Assembly: GCF_021390335.1 (NCBI RefSeq) | Contig: NZ_JAJUXK010000004.1 | Coordinates: 496,001 to 560,000, forward strand | DNA from: Dyadobacter sp. CY343 | GTDB taxonomy: Bacteria; Bacteroidota; Bacteroidia; Cytophagales; Spirosomataceae | DNA length: 64,000 bases | Reading direction: 5' to 3' | Part shown: piece by piece, positions 43,842 through 52,505 of the stretch | Layout of the letters: every line of letters begins with the position of its first letter | Position numbering within the stretch: position 1 is the first letter of the stretch | Notes under the pieces: model-generated | What the model saw: only the letters and a program-made list of their open reading frames with translations | Told to the model about the DNA's origin: nothing | Databases searched by the model: none | Translations under genes and position numbers: made by a program

Positions 43842-44696
43842 ATGTGCTATTATAACGGGCAAAAGGTAACCAAAGCTGAATATATCACTTTGATGGAGCT
43901 AGAAAAGTCGATTGCTGGCATGGCGGAACTAAAACGACCAACAGTTCTCGGACCCGAGTCTCCGCCAATGGCAGTCTTAAAGCCGAATGACGACCGGACG
44001 GATTTCGATGTTACCACGATGCGATGGGGCTTCATTCCAAAAGGATTGAAGAATATGGAAATGGTCAAAAAGTTTGAAAATGGCTATAAGAAGGAAGATG
44101 GAACATTTCAAACCGGCTATGACACTGAGAATGCTAGGGGAGAGGAATTACTATGGATCAATCCAAAAACTAACAAACCTAAGATTTTCAAAGATGCCGC
44201 GCTTTCCAGCCGTTGCCTGATCATCTCAAATCAATATTATGAATGGCATCATAAATATCGAATCAATAAAAAGACTGGGGAACCATTAAAAACGCCTGAC
44301 AAGTATCCTTTCGCAATCAAAGTCAAAGGTCGAGAGTATTTTTACATGGCTGGTATTTGGAACACCTGGACAGATCAGGATACCGGCGAGACAATGGATA
44401 CCTTATCCATGATAACTACCGACGCTAACCCGATGGCCGCCTTAATCCATAATTCGAAGAAACGAATGCCAACGATTCTACCGGACAAATTAGCGTGGGA
44501 ATGGATGATGACAACTGTTACTCCTGAGCGAATGACAGAGCTGGCCAGTTTTCAATTTCCGGAAGACCATATGGAGGCGTTCTCAATTAACCAGAAGTTT
44601 CAGCTGTCCGGAGAAGATCCGTATCCTGTGACATACCCAGAACTCGCAGAAGACGGATTACCTGGTGCATATTCGACCCAAATTTCACTCTTCTAA
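43842..44696 (+). CDS. SRAP family protein (HMCES/YedK-like abasic-site crosslinker) with C-terminal clamp-binding peptide
   Basis: 284 residues. Cys2, exposed after Met removal (MCYYNG), is the residue that bonds abasic sites in single-stranded DNA. The other active-site residues are present: Asn97 in ENARGE, Glu134 in YYEWH and His203 in HNSKKRMP. The last five residues are QISLF, a very good match to the QL(S/D)LF beta-clamp-binding motif. Human HMCES carries a PCNA-binding box at its C-terminus, so this looks like a phage counterpart; dnaN lies about 3 kb upstream in the same element. Confidence 0.92.
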   Translation: MCYYNGQKVTKAEYITLMELEKSIAGMAELKRPTVLGPESPPMAVLKPNDDRTDFDVTTMRWGFIPKGLKNMEMVKKFENGYKKEDGTFQTGYDTENARGEELLWINPKTNKPKIFKDAALSSRCLIISNQYYEWHHKYRINKKTGEPLKTPDKYPFAIKVKGREYFYMAGIWNTWTDQDTGETMDTLSMITTDANPMAALIHNSKKRMPTILPDKLAWEWMMTTVTPERMTELASFQFPEDHMEAFSINQKFQLSGEDPYPVTYPELAEDGLPGAYSTQISLF

Positions 44697-45278
44697 ATGG
44701 CATATTCTTTAAATGACCCGGCTATTGATCCAATTTTAATTGGATACACTAAATACAGCCAACTTCGGGTGGGAAACCTGATTGCGATAAATGGGAGCTA
44801 TAAGGGTACCGGTATCATTATACCAGGGCAAATCCTTGCCTTGGAACATGAAGATTATCCCTCGCTTATAGAAGTTAAAAATCTCTCGAACGGATCCACT
44901 GCATTTGTAAAGCCATCTGCGCCCGGTGGCCCTTTTGGCGCTCTGATACTTTATCCCGAGAATTTAGGCTTTCGACGCGATCCGGAAAACCGTCATTTAT
45001 TTTCTGATGGGATAACAATCCTCTCGGGTCACGGCTTTCAAAACTTTAAGGTAACTGATGCTGCGTCAGGTAAAGTACTCTATGAGGAGCAAGAAATATA
45101 CGATATCCTGAGTGAGCGTTCGCGTATTTTAGGCATTGAGCATGTCCATGAACTCCAAAATCTGTATACTGATAATTTTCCTTATAGGATCTTTGACTTG
45201 TCTGGCTACATCCTCAAGAGAGTCAATGAAGTGGCTAGGTTTAAAGAAGAGATTGATACGCGAATAAGCACCCAATAG
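44697..45278 (+). CDS. Hypothetical protein, last gene of the SRAP cassette
   Basis: 193 residues, start directly on the SRAP stop. The first half has beta-rich SH3/barrel-like composition (LRVGNLIAINGSYKGTGIII), the second half is helical (FDLSGYILKRVNEVARFKEE). No recognised family. Converges with the minus-strand gene 70 bases on. Confidence 0.55.
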   Translation: MAYSLNDPAIDPILIGYTKYSQLRVGNLIAINGSYKGTGIIIPGQILALEHEDYPSLIEVKNLSNGSTAFVKPSAPGGPFGALILYPENLGFRRDPENRHLFSDGITILSGHGFQNFKVTDAASGKVLYEEQEIYDILSERSRILGIEHVHELQNLYTDNFPYRIFDLSGYILKRVNEVARFKEEIDTRISTQ

Positions 45279-45348
45279 CTTAATCATCGAGGTAAGCTTC
45301 GCCTTTTTCAAGCATTTCAAACTCATTGACCGGAGTTGATTTGAACAA

Positions 45349-46254
45349 TCAACGTATCACCTCATCTCCTGAAAGCAGCTTTTTTACAAGATAAAGAACT
45401 TCCTTTTCTGGCAAGTTGAATCCTGATTGCTGTAATTCGTCCGTGAGTAGAGGTACTAGTTCCGTTGTACTTCGACCTGGATACCTCTTGATTATGTCAA
45501 GAAATCTCCCTTTCACAAAATTCATTAAGTTTGTATTGTTAATTTCTGACGTAGTATCTAGTTGAGATACACCCTCCTGTCTCAAATATCCTTCGCGTCT
45601 CATCAACCTAATCTCCTTAGAGATACGACCCAATTCAGACACTATATAATCCCCTTGTGTTATTTCAGTTTCAGTAATTTTAGCAGGCTTTATTGTCTTT
45701 CCGAAACTTTTTAGGAATGGAGAAAAATCAGCCTCGTCTTGCGATTTGTTATAGGTCGCAGTAATCTTGGCAGCAAGAGTGAGCTTGAAATTCACAATAT
45801 CCGCAAATCGAAGTGTTCTAGGATAGTTCAAATGCTCTACTGGCCCAGTATCAAATGAGTAGCCAGTGTCGCTGTCTTTCACTATGATTGTTGGTTTGTC
45901 AAACGCAAGCCTCATTCCAAGTTCGAACATCACATTAGGATTTTTCGAACTCACGTCACACACGACGATTTCATTATTGTAAATGTTGCTTACTATCCGT
46001 TCGTGAATCAAGCCGATAGCAACATCTTCACTCACTAATTTCGGTTCGAAAATTTCGGTAGCATGTATCGCCTCTGAAATAATTGACAGTACATCTTTCC
46101 AATGCTCAGTACTGTAGTCCTGATTGCCCGCAATTGGCATAATAATGCCACAAGTCATTTTCTTAACCAGGATTGGTTCTTCAATGCCCTCCTCTTTCTG
46201 ACTTTTTGCCATGATGCCTTCATAGTTTATTGTGACTGGTTCAAAAGTAACCAT
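45349..46254 (-). CDS. Nucleoside-deoxyribosyltransferase/TIR-like protein, candidate defence effector
   Basis: 301 residues on the strand opposite to all neighbours. The central Rossmann-like domain has CGIIMPI (strand 1) and VCDVSSKNPNVMFELGMRLAFDKPTIIV (read in two parts), where Glu111 in the NPNVMFELG block occupies the place of the catalytic Glu of nucleoside 2-deoxyribosyltransferases; related domains occur in NAD- or nucleotide-degrading defence proteins. The C-terminal ~100 residues are helical. A TACTTTTG box (46249-46242) hints that translation may start at Met15 (46212). Inserted between the early and late modules, a usual place for accessory phage genes. Confidence 0.6.
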   Translation of the reverse strand: MVTFEPVTINYEGIMAKSQKEEGIEEPILVKKMTCGIIMPIAGNQDYSTEHWKDVLSIISEAIHATEIFEPKLVSEDVAIGLIHERIVSNIYNNEIVVCDVSSKNPNVMFELGMRLAFDKPTIIVKDSDTGYSFDTGPVEHLNYPRTLRFADIVNFKLTLAAKITATYNKSQDEADFSPFLKSFGKTIKPAKITETEITQGDYIVSELGRISKEIRLMRREGYLRQEGVSQLDTTSEINNTNLMNFVKGRFLDIIKRYPGRSTTELVPLLTDELQQSGFNLPEKEVLYLVKKLLSGDEVIR

Positions 46255-46340
46255 TTATTATACTTTACTTAAAACAGATTTCCGTCCTTTCTTCCATTGC
46301 TATCCAACACCAACTTCGCTTATCAAATCCTCGGTAAGCA

Positions 46341-46664
46341 GTGGCAACAAAACAAACAATCAAGCGCAAGGTGGCGATGGCCAGCATCAGGAGTGACGAT
46401 GCTGCCGGCAAGCCTTCCGTGCACTCGATCAAGTACACCAAGCTTGATGGAACGATCGGCTTCAAAAAGCGCGTGAGCAAAAGCTTCCAGCACCTGCCAG
46501 GCGCTAGAAAGTTCCGCGGGAACATCAACACCAACCACGAGTTCCTTTTCAAAAACCACGACGCTACCAGCGAACTAGACAAGCATTTCAGAATTAAAAT
46601 CGACCTGCTCGTCGAAGTCGACGGCATGACAGTAGACCATACCAACGGAGAACATAAATGGTAA
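46341..46664 (+). CDS. Small basic protein opening the late module
   Basis: 107 residues from GTG 46341 (an in-frame stop at 46335 prevents a longer form; ATG 46377 is the alternative). Very basic (KQTIKRKVAMASIR, GFKKRVSKSFQHLPGARKFRG). Overlaps the portal-like gene by 7 bases. No family recognised; in this position one would expect a terminase or head gene, which this is too short to be. Confidence 0.55.
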   Translation: MATKQTIKRKVAMASIRSDDAAGKPSVHSIKYTKLDGTIGFKKRVSKSFQHLPGARKFRGNINTNHEFLFKNHDATSELDKHFRIKIDLLVEVDGMTVDHTNGEHKW

Positions 46665-47938
46665 CCCAGATTTCCAACAACCTTTTCATGCTCAATGAAG
46701 GCGGGCAGAATGCTTCCGTCCTTCAACTTACCGGATCCCGCGACGCTAGTTTCGGCGGTAGCACCTGGTCACAATATGATGCATTCGACCACGTCCGCTG
46801 GGGTGTTGGTGACAATCAGCCCAATGTCATGCGCAAGCTGATTCAGAACAATACGATTGTGCAATCGCTGCTAGAATCGCTCAGGGATATGATCTACGCT
46901 TCCGGTGTAGGTTTCTTCAAGAAGGAAACGATCGACGGCAAATCGCAGCTCGTGCCATACGAAGATGCCAGGCTTGACGATTGGAGTTGGGCGACGGACT
47001 TGCAGGACTATGCGGTTTCGGCGATCGGCCAGCGGGTTGACAATGCGAACATCTTTACCAAATGGAAGTACGACCCGCTCGAAGACTGGTTCACCCTCTC
47101 AGTAGTCGATAGTTTCAAAACGCGTATTGCCAAGCCAGAGCACGGGGAGCTGTTCCATGTAAACCCATATTTCGGCGAATCCAGCTATTTCGCCAAAGGC
47201 CAGACAGAAAAAATCAAAGCCTTTGACCGTAACAATCGCGACTTCAACAAACTGCAAACCGTCACGATCTCCCACTCGAAAAACAAGATTCCCGGCCAGC
47301 CATTCTATGCATTCCCATCGTGGTGGTGCGCACAAGAGGCGATCGAGCTGGCCAACCTGATCACCGCTTTCCACAAGAATGGTATCCTGAATGGTTACAA
47401 TATCAAGTACCTGATCCGTATGCCGGGGGACTACTTCGATAAGGATGGCAACCGAAACGTGGAATCCGGCGAAGTAAAGAAGCGTTGGAGCAAGTTTTCC
47501 GACAACCTGTCGGGCTGGCTGGCTGGTCAGAAAAATGTCAACAAGACCATGCTGATCAAGTACATGCGCGGTTCGGATGGCAAGGCACTCGACAACGTCG
47601 ATGTGGTACCGCTGAAAAATGAAATGTCGGACGATGCCTACGATAAGGTTTTCAAAAACGCCAACCAATCGATCGCCAACTCGGTCGGGCTACTGCCCAC
47701 GCTGGCGGGTGTAAACCCGGGATCAGGCAACGACTCCGGAAGCCAGATCAGGGTAATGGCCGATTATCAGCAGCATTTCCGCACACCAATCCACCGCCTA
47801 CACGTACTCAAAGACATTAATACCGCGCTTCGGATGATGGGCTACAAAGATGTACAGGCAGGATTTAAAGAAGTGCAGATCACCACTCTGGATGTAAACC
47901 CAACCGGCTCACAGGCCGTCGTAAACCAAGGACAATAA
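46658..47938 (+). CDS. Portal-like phage protein
   Basis: 426 residues, soluble. The plan resembles Bacteroidota portal proteins: an early helical region (NVMRKLIQNNTIVQSLLESL), a middle with a YAFPSWWCAQEAIELANLI loop, and a late helical stem (SGNDSGSQIRVMADYQQHF, RLHVLKDINTALRMMG). Portals form the 12-mer ring through which DNA enters a capsid. The call rests on pattern and on position before DUF6712 and tail genes. Its stop overlaps the next start (TAATG). Confidence 0.6.
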   Translation: MVTQISNNLFMLNEGGQNASVLQLTGSRDASFGGSTWSQYDAFDHVRWGVGDNQPNVMRKLIQNNTIVQSLLESLRDMIYASGVGFFKKETIDGKSQLVPYEDARLDDWSWATDLQDYAVSAIGQRVDNANIFTKWKYDPLEDWFTLSVVDSFKTRIAKPEHGELFHVNPYFGESSYFAKGQTEKIKAFDRNNRDFNKLQTVTISHSKNKIPGQPFYAFPSWWCAQEAIELANLITAFHKNGILNGYNIKYLIRMPGDYFDKDGNRNVESGEVKKRWSKFSDNLSGWLAGQKNVNKTMLIKYMRGSDGKALDNVDVVPLKNEMSDDAYDKVFKNANQSIANSVGLLPTLAGVNPGSGNDSGSQIRVMADYQQHFRTPIHRLHVLKDINTALRMMGYKDVQAGFKEVQITTLDVNPTGSQAVVNQGQ

Positions 47939-48918
47939 TGATAGTAGGAGCAGAAGAATTTAAAGAACATCTCGGCGGTATCCAGACCAGTCTCAAATTC
48001 GGCACCGTCGAGCCTTTTATAAAAGTTGCAGAGCGCGAATTCCGCAAGGCCGTTGGCGTTGAGTTGTACGATTTTCTCAACGAGAAAGAATTCGACAGCT
48101 TCGACGATCTTGAAAAAGAGCTGCTCGGCGAGTTGCGAAATGTCAGTGAAGGTTGTGTGGCCTGGGCAGCGTATGATTTAGCATTGCCGCAGTTAAAGAT
48201 GCGTGTGGGCGATATGGGCTTAATGAAATCAAGCCCAGCCCAAACCGTTGCAATCGCAAAATGGGAATACGCTGATACCCGCGATGCAAATATGACGATG
48301 GTCGATATGCATTGGGAATTTTTCTGGGAGCTGCTGGAAGAAATTAAACCAGATGTCTGGACGGAATCAGAAGCATTCAAACGCAGAAACACATTTTTCA
48401 TTCGCTCTGCCGACGAGCTGAGCGACTACGTGGCCTTAGTTGGTAAAAACCGCAGGCTCTTTGCCAAGTTGGAACGGTTCATTCATCGCGGCGAGCAGCT
48501 TTATATCCGTGACTTGATAACACCGGCAGTTTTTGATGCACTGAAAGCCAAATGGAAAAGCCCGAATGAAAAACTCTCACCTGCCGAGCTGTTGCTTGTC
48601 GAGAAAATACGTGAACCGCTTGCTTACCTGACCCTTCACGAGGCTTATCCTTATCTGCCCATCAAGGTGGATGAAAACGGGCTTCGGGATGTGCGTAAGT
48701 GGGACGGGATCACCAATGAATCAGCTGCCGGCGCCGAAGTCCGCAATGCGCAGCGCCAGCAACTTTGGCAGGACGCCCAGCTCTATCTTGGAAGGCTCCG
48801 CACCTTCATGGATACCGCTTCCAGCCCGAACCAATTCCAGCAGTACTACACCGCCGTTCTTGCCGCACCCGTGGAAGAACAGGAAGATTTTACCTATAAA
48901 TCCCACGTAATCCTGTAA
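47938..48918 (+). CDS. DUF6712-like phage structural protein
   Basis: 326 residues starting IVGAEEFKEHLGGIQTSLKF with a duplicated-looking helical build (each half about 150 residues: VEPFIKVAEREFRKAVG and KLERFIHRGEQLYIRD). This fits proteins annotated DUF6712 in Bacteroidota prophages, probably head-tail connector parts. Between the portal-like gene and a secreted protein gene. Confidence 0.6.
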   Translation: MIVGAEEFKEHLGGIQTSLKFGTVEPFIKVAEREFRKAVGVELYDFLNEKEFDSFDDLEKELLGELRNVSEGCVAWAAYDLALPQLKMRVGDMGLMKSSPAQTVAIAKWEYADTRDANMTMVDMHWEFFWELLEEIKPDVWTESEAFKRRNTFFIRSADELSDYVALVGKNRRLFAKLERFIHRGEQLYIRDLITPAVFDALKAKWKSPNEKLSPAELLLVEKIREPLAYLTLHEAYPYLPIKVDENGLRDVRKWDGITNESAAGAEVRNAQRQQLWQDAQLYLGRLRTFMDTASSPNQFQQYYTAVLAAPVEEQEDFTYKSHVIL

Positions 48919-48922
48919 TCAA

Positions 48923-51382
48923 ATGAAAAACCTCTTGCTCAGGCTACTCGTAGCCATTGTCCCCATTGCCGGGTTTGCTCAGACTGTGACCGTTGAAATT
49001 CCCACAAAGGAATATATCAACAGCCAGATCAAGGCATCCGAGCTTCGTTCCAAAGCACATGCCGACAGTCTTTATAAAGCAGGCGTTGTCACACCTCCGG
49101 TAGTAAAGCCGCCCGTTAATAAACCTGTTTGCCCAGTAGGACCGGATATCCGGGATATTCGTGACATCACATTGTCAGGGGCTACGCTGCAATTTCACGG
49201 TGACGGGGTCGACACGCTGCAATTCGAGGTCTGGAAAAATGGCGGCTCCAAAATATCTACCGGCCTAATCGCTCCAAAGAGTTCTATTGTCTCCATTCCG
49301 TATCCAAATCAAACCGGCGCGATAAATACCAGCGGCTACACGCTGATTATTCGTGGCTATTCTTGCAAAAGCGACGACGACCGAAGGGATTTCCCAATTA
49401 AAAGCGATGTCGGCGGCGGGGTAGTGATCCCTCCTGCCCCAACAAACGGCACAAGCAAAACACTTGGTGCTTACTCGGCCAGGGCAGCGGGAAGAAATTA
49501 TACTTTCAACAAAACCCCGGAACTCCTAATAAATTTCAATGCCGATGGCACCATTTCAGATGCCACCGAAGAGCTGGACAATTCCGGCCCTATAGCAAAG
49601 CTCAGAGGTCAGAACGTTTTTTACATGACTGGCTACGGCTGGTTTGAGAAAGCCGATGGAACCTACGAAAAGCTGCAAAACATCCCTTTACGGGATGGTG
49701 CGATTACCATTAAGCAGTTTGTTTTAAATCCTGACAGGTTTCCCAACTACGAAACTTTCAAGAAATACCTGACAGCTTACGGCGAGCGTGGGGTAAATAC
49801 CATCAACGGTCAAATGTCACAGGTCTTACTTTCCATCCACTCGGATGAGAAAGTAGGGCAAGGAACAGAACCTAAATGGTTAGTCGTTTCCCGCGTGCTC
49901 AATTTCCCAAAACAAATGCCAGCGATCGACTGGCGACCTTACAACAAATGGATCGCAACGGCTGGTGTTAACAAGGGCGATAAGCAGGACGCTTACAAAA
50001 GAGTCGGCATAATTCCAGACGCGAAGCTTTTCGAAGGAATGTCCAGCGAGTACATGGCTACTCAGGCGATGACTTTCAAAACTCATAAGGTTGAGCAGGA
50101 TCGGGTTTTAACAGCAGACGAAGCCTACTCAATCGGCAAATGGTCGTCATACATGATGGGATCAAGCCCGTTATCTTATCAATCAGAGGAGCTGGTTGAA
50201 AACGGGCAGGGCAAGTATGATGGCAAATTCACGCTTCCTGGCTACCAAGTTTCTTATCATTTTGCCCGGGGAAACCTCGATGACATCAGGTCTAAGTATC
50301 CGAACATTGATGTTAAAGAAACCGGGGTTTTTGGCGGGTATGGTGGCGATGACTACTACGGTGCAATCGATCAGGGATTGCTTTACAGTGACCGCAAAAC
50401 TTACGAAGAGTCACTGACCAGCAAACTCTACAAAGGGCACAGCATTCACGGATGGACTTCTGAGGATCATAGGTATTTTACAGAAGGCAGCATTGACGTT
50501 CGAAACCTGAACGCAAAATATTATTTCTGGAACCGGATATACAATCTGCCTTACGAATTCATTGCCCTGAACGAGCGTGTAAAGCTGGCCACGAAAACCT
50601 ATGACGGCAAAGATCGCGAGCGAAACCTGACCATTTTTAGTACGCCAATGATCGAAAGCTTTGTAGCGAACGATCAGGGAAATAAAGTCGGGATTGAGCA
50701 AAGAAACTCAGGCGACATTATCCCATATAAGGACGGCGATATTTTAACTAAAATGAATACCGCGCCCGTGATGGCGTGGGAAGAAGCTTTCACTGGCGGC
50801 TTTTGGTCGACATTCATTACTTCCGGGATGGCCATGTGGGATGCTCCCGGCACGGACTTCGGAAGCGATTCGACAAAAATCAATTGGTGGTCGGATCAAT
50901 ACATCGGGTTCAGAAAGAAAGGTCAGAAAGATTTCGTCAGACTTAATGACGGCGATTTTGGAAGGAACGGCGTTCCCGAGAATAGTGGCGACGGCTTGAA
51001 GCACACGCTTTATGCGTCGGCGATTGACGCGATGGCAGCTGGCGTTGAAGTAGCCTGGGACATACGGGACAGAAGTACGAAAAAATCCTTTATCTCTTAC
51101 CGGTCCAGCCGCGGCGAATTCATTGCAAAACCCGGATCCGCTGGCTTTCATCTGAATGGCTCCGGGGTACCGAACTATAACCTGTTCGTGGTTAAGGATG
51201 CCTTCGATCAAAAGAAGGGTATTTGTATTGTCGGTGAAGGCAAAGAAGGAGCTGTGCTGGTTTACTACAATGGTTTCCTTTCTGCTCACCTGTACGAAGA
51301 CAATGTGACCGTGCGCTACAACGGTGTGGAGTTCAACATGGGCAGGGCTTACGGCAGGCAGACGATTATCAAAAAGCTATGA
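48923..51382 (+). CDS. Secreted protein inside the phage late module, sharing a repeat with the T9SS protein
   Basis: 819 residues with a clear signal peptide (LLLRLLVAIVPIAGFAQ), rare for a virion gene. A Pro/Val linker (VVTPPVVKPPVNKP) is followed by one domain (residues 70-160: CPVGPDIRDI, GGSKISTGL, YTLIIRGYSC, RRDFPI) related to the five repeats of the protein at 32061-34772. The remaining ~650 residues look like a large enzyme or adhesin domain rich in aromatic residues, possibly TIM-barrel-like; no family assigned. Could act on host envelope glycans or coat the cell surface. Confidence 0.7.
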   Translation: MKNLLLRLLVAIVPIAGFAQTVTVEIPTKEYINSQIKASELRSKAHADSLYKAGVVTPPVVKPPVNKPVCPVGPDIRDIRDITLSGATLQFHGDGVDTLQFEVWKNGGSKISTGLIAPKSSIVSIPYPNQTGAINTSGYTLIIRGYSCKSDDDRRDFPIKSDVGGGVVIPPAPTNGTSKTLGAYSARAAGRNYTFNKTPELLINFNADGTISDATEELDNSGPIAKLRGQNVFYMTGYGWFEKADGTYEKLQNIPLRDGAITIKQFVLNPDRFPNYETFKKYLTAYGERGVNTINGQMSQVLLSIHSDEKVGQGTEPKWLVVSRVLNFPKQMPAIDWRPYNKWIATAGVNKGDKQDAYKRVGIIPDAKLFEGMSSEYMATQAMTFKTHKVEQDRVLTADEAYSIGKWSSYMMGSSPLSYQSEELVENGQGKYDGKFTLPGYQVSYHFARGNLDDIRSKYPNIDVKETGVFGGYGGDDYYGAIDQGLLYSDRKTYEESLTSKLYKGHSIHGWTSEDHRYFTEGSIDVRNLNAKYYFWNRIYNLPYEFIALNERVKLATKTYDGKDRERNLTIFSTPMIESFVANDQGNKVGIEQRNSGDIIPYKDGDILTKMNTAPVMAWEEAFTGGFWSTFITSGMAMWDAPGTDFGSDSTKINWWSDQYIGFRKKGQKDFVRLNDGDFGRNGVPENSGDGLKHTLYASAIDAMAAGVEVAWDIRDRSTKKSFISYRSSRGEFIAKPGSAGFHLNGSGVPNYNLFVVKDAFDQKKGICIVGEGKEGAVLVYYNGFLSAHLYEDNVTVRYNGVEFNMGRAYGRQTIIKKL

Positions 51383-51699
51383 AAATAGTAAAGCAAATTG
51401 GCCAGATCGCACAGGTTGTGCTTCTGGTCACAATTGTGATCGCAAACAGCCTATTGTACTGGAAGACCTTCACACATAGCGAAAAACCCGTCCCTGCATA
51501 TATCCAAATCAATGACTCTCTTCGTATCGTCCAAGCGAAAATCGAGCAATTTGAAGACTCGGCGGCATTCTATACCCTGAAAACGAATACCCTGTATGCA
51601 AAAAAAGATTCTGTTGACCGTCTGGATAGCACTGACCGGGCTAGCCTGCGCGAAAGCTACCGCGCAAGGATCAGAAGAAAAGTTGCAGCAGGGCTATGA
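51379..51699 (+). CDS. Inner-membrane spanin-like protein (Rz-like)
   Basis: 106 residues: short N-terminus, one TM helix (VVLLVTIVIANSLLYW), then a periplasmic, largely helical charged domain. Start overlaps the previous stop (ATGA). The next gene begins inside its 3' third in another frame, the arrangement of Rz/Rz1 spanin pairs. Confidence 0.5.
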   Translation: MKIVKQIGQIAQVVLLVTIVIANSLLYWKTFTHSEKPVPAYIQINDSLRIVQAKIEQFEDSAAFYTLKTNTLYAKKDSVDRLDSTDRASLRESYRARIRRKVAAGL

Positions 51700-51955
51700 A
51701 GATGCCCTGCTGGATAGCCTGATCAATTACGAGCTGCTTAAACCGATCCACCATACCCTCTCAAAAACAAATGAATTCCTTAACAAGCAGTCACTTGCTT
51801 CCAAGGCCGAAAACAATCTGCTCCGCTTGCAGCTTCGGGTGCAAAAGGAGCACTACGAACTGCTACTTGCCGCCGAGCGCAAAGCCAGGCGCAAAAGGGT
51901 CGCTCTTGCATTCGTTTTCGGGTTTGCGGCTGGCAAACTTACCCCTCCCTACTAA
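51596..51955 (+). CDS. Small exported helical protein nested in the spanin-like gene
   Basis: 119 residues. N-terminal signal-like segment (ILLTVWIALTGLACAKATAQ; a Cys is present but the lipobox GLAC is not canonical), a coiled-coil centre (LLRLQLRVQKEHYELLLAAERKARRKR) and a short hydrophobic C-terminal helix. It overlaps the upstream gene by 104 bases in a different frame. Possibly the outer partner of a spanin-like pair, directly before the holin. Confidence 0.5.
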   Translation: MQKKILLTVWIALTGLACAKATAQGSEEKLQQGYEDALLDSLINYELLKPIHHTLSKTNEFLNKQSLASKAENNLLRLQLRVQKEHYELLLAAERKARRKRVALAFVFGFAAGKLTPPY

Positions 51956-51956
51956 T

Positions 51957-52505
51957 ATGAAAACCTACCTCGAAAGCTGCATGACAGCAATGATCAATCA
52001 CTTCACCTTCATTAGTGAACACTTTTTTACTATGACCATCTGGGCACTGGTTGCCGGTCTGGGTGCATGGCTTCTCGAATTTGTCGAGATGTACGTTTTT
52101 GCCGATTTCCGGTACCTGGTCTTTCTGGTGCTGATGATCGCTTACGATGCTTATGCTGGTATCCAGCGTCAGAAGTATTTGCACAATCAGGATCCGCTCA
52201 AACATGGACCGGCAACGGCCAAGGTTTTTAAAGACAAAACCTTTTCCAAGCTGATGTACTACATCTGCGTGCTTTCCAGCTTGCACGGCTTGGCGCATGT
52301 CCAGATCGGCGGTGTGGAAGTGACCATTTTCCATGCTTTTGAATACGCAGCGCTGATCAGCATCATGGCCACCGAGTTCTGGTCGGTACAGGAAAACTAC
52401 TACGACATGGGAAAAAAGACCATTTTCCTTTTGGCGTGGGATAAATTAAAAGACTTCATACCCTCTAAAAAATCAGCTGATGGAAATCAAATCGACCAGG
52501 CGTAA
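51957..52505 (+). CDS. Phage holin family protein
   Basis: 182 residues from ATG 51957, with three or four hydrophobic helices (TMTIWALVAGLGAWLLEFV, YLVFLVLMIAYDAYAG, LMYYICVLSSLHGLAHV). The AYDAYAGI phrase and overall plan match the toxin-secretion/phage-lysis holin family. Would open the inner membrane for lysis. Overlaps the DUF5675 gene by 26 bases. Confidence 0.75.
   Translation: MKTYLESCMTAMINHFTFISEHFFTMTIWALVAGLGAWLLEFVEMYVFADFRYLVFLVLMIAYDAYAGIQRQKYLHNQDPLKHGPATAKVFKDKTFSKLMYYICVLSSLHGLAHVQIGGVEVTIFHAFEYAALISIMATEFWSVQENYYDMGKKTIFLLAWDKLKDFIPSKKSADGNQIDQA

Noticed and set aside
46265..46726. Minus-strand reading frame of about 153 codons opposite the small late-module gene
   Set aside because: It is a shadow of 46341-46664 and the portal start; the plus-strand frame has the coupled overlap with the portal-like gene.
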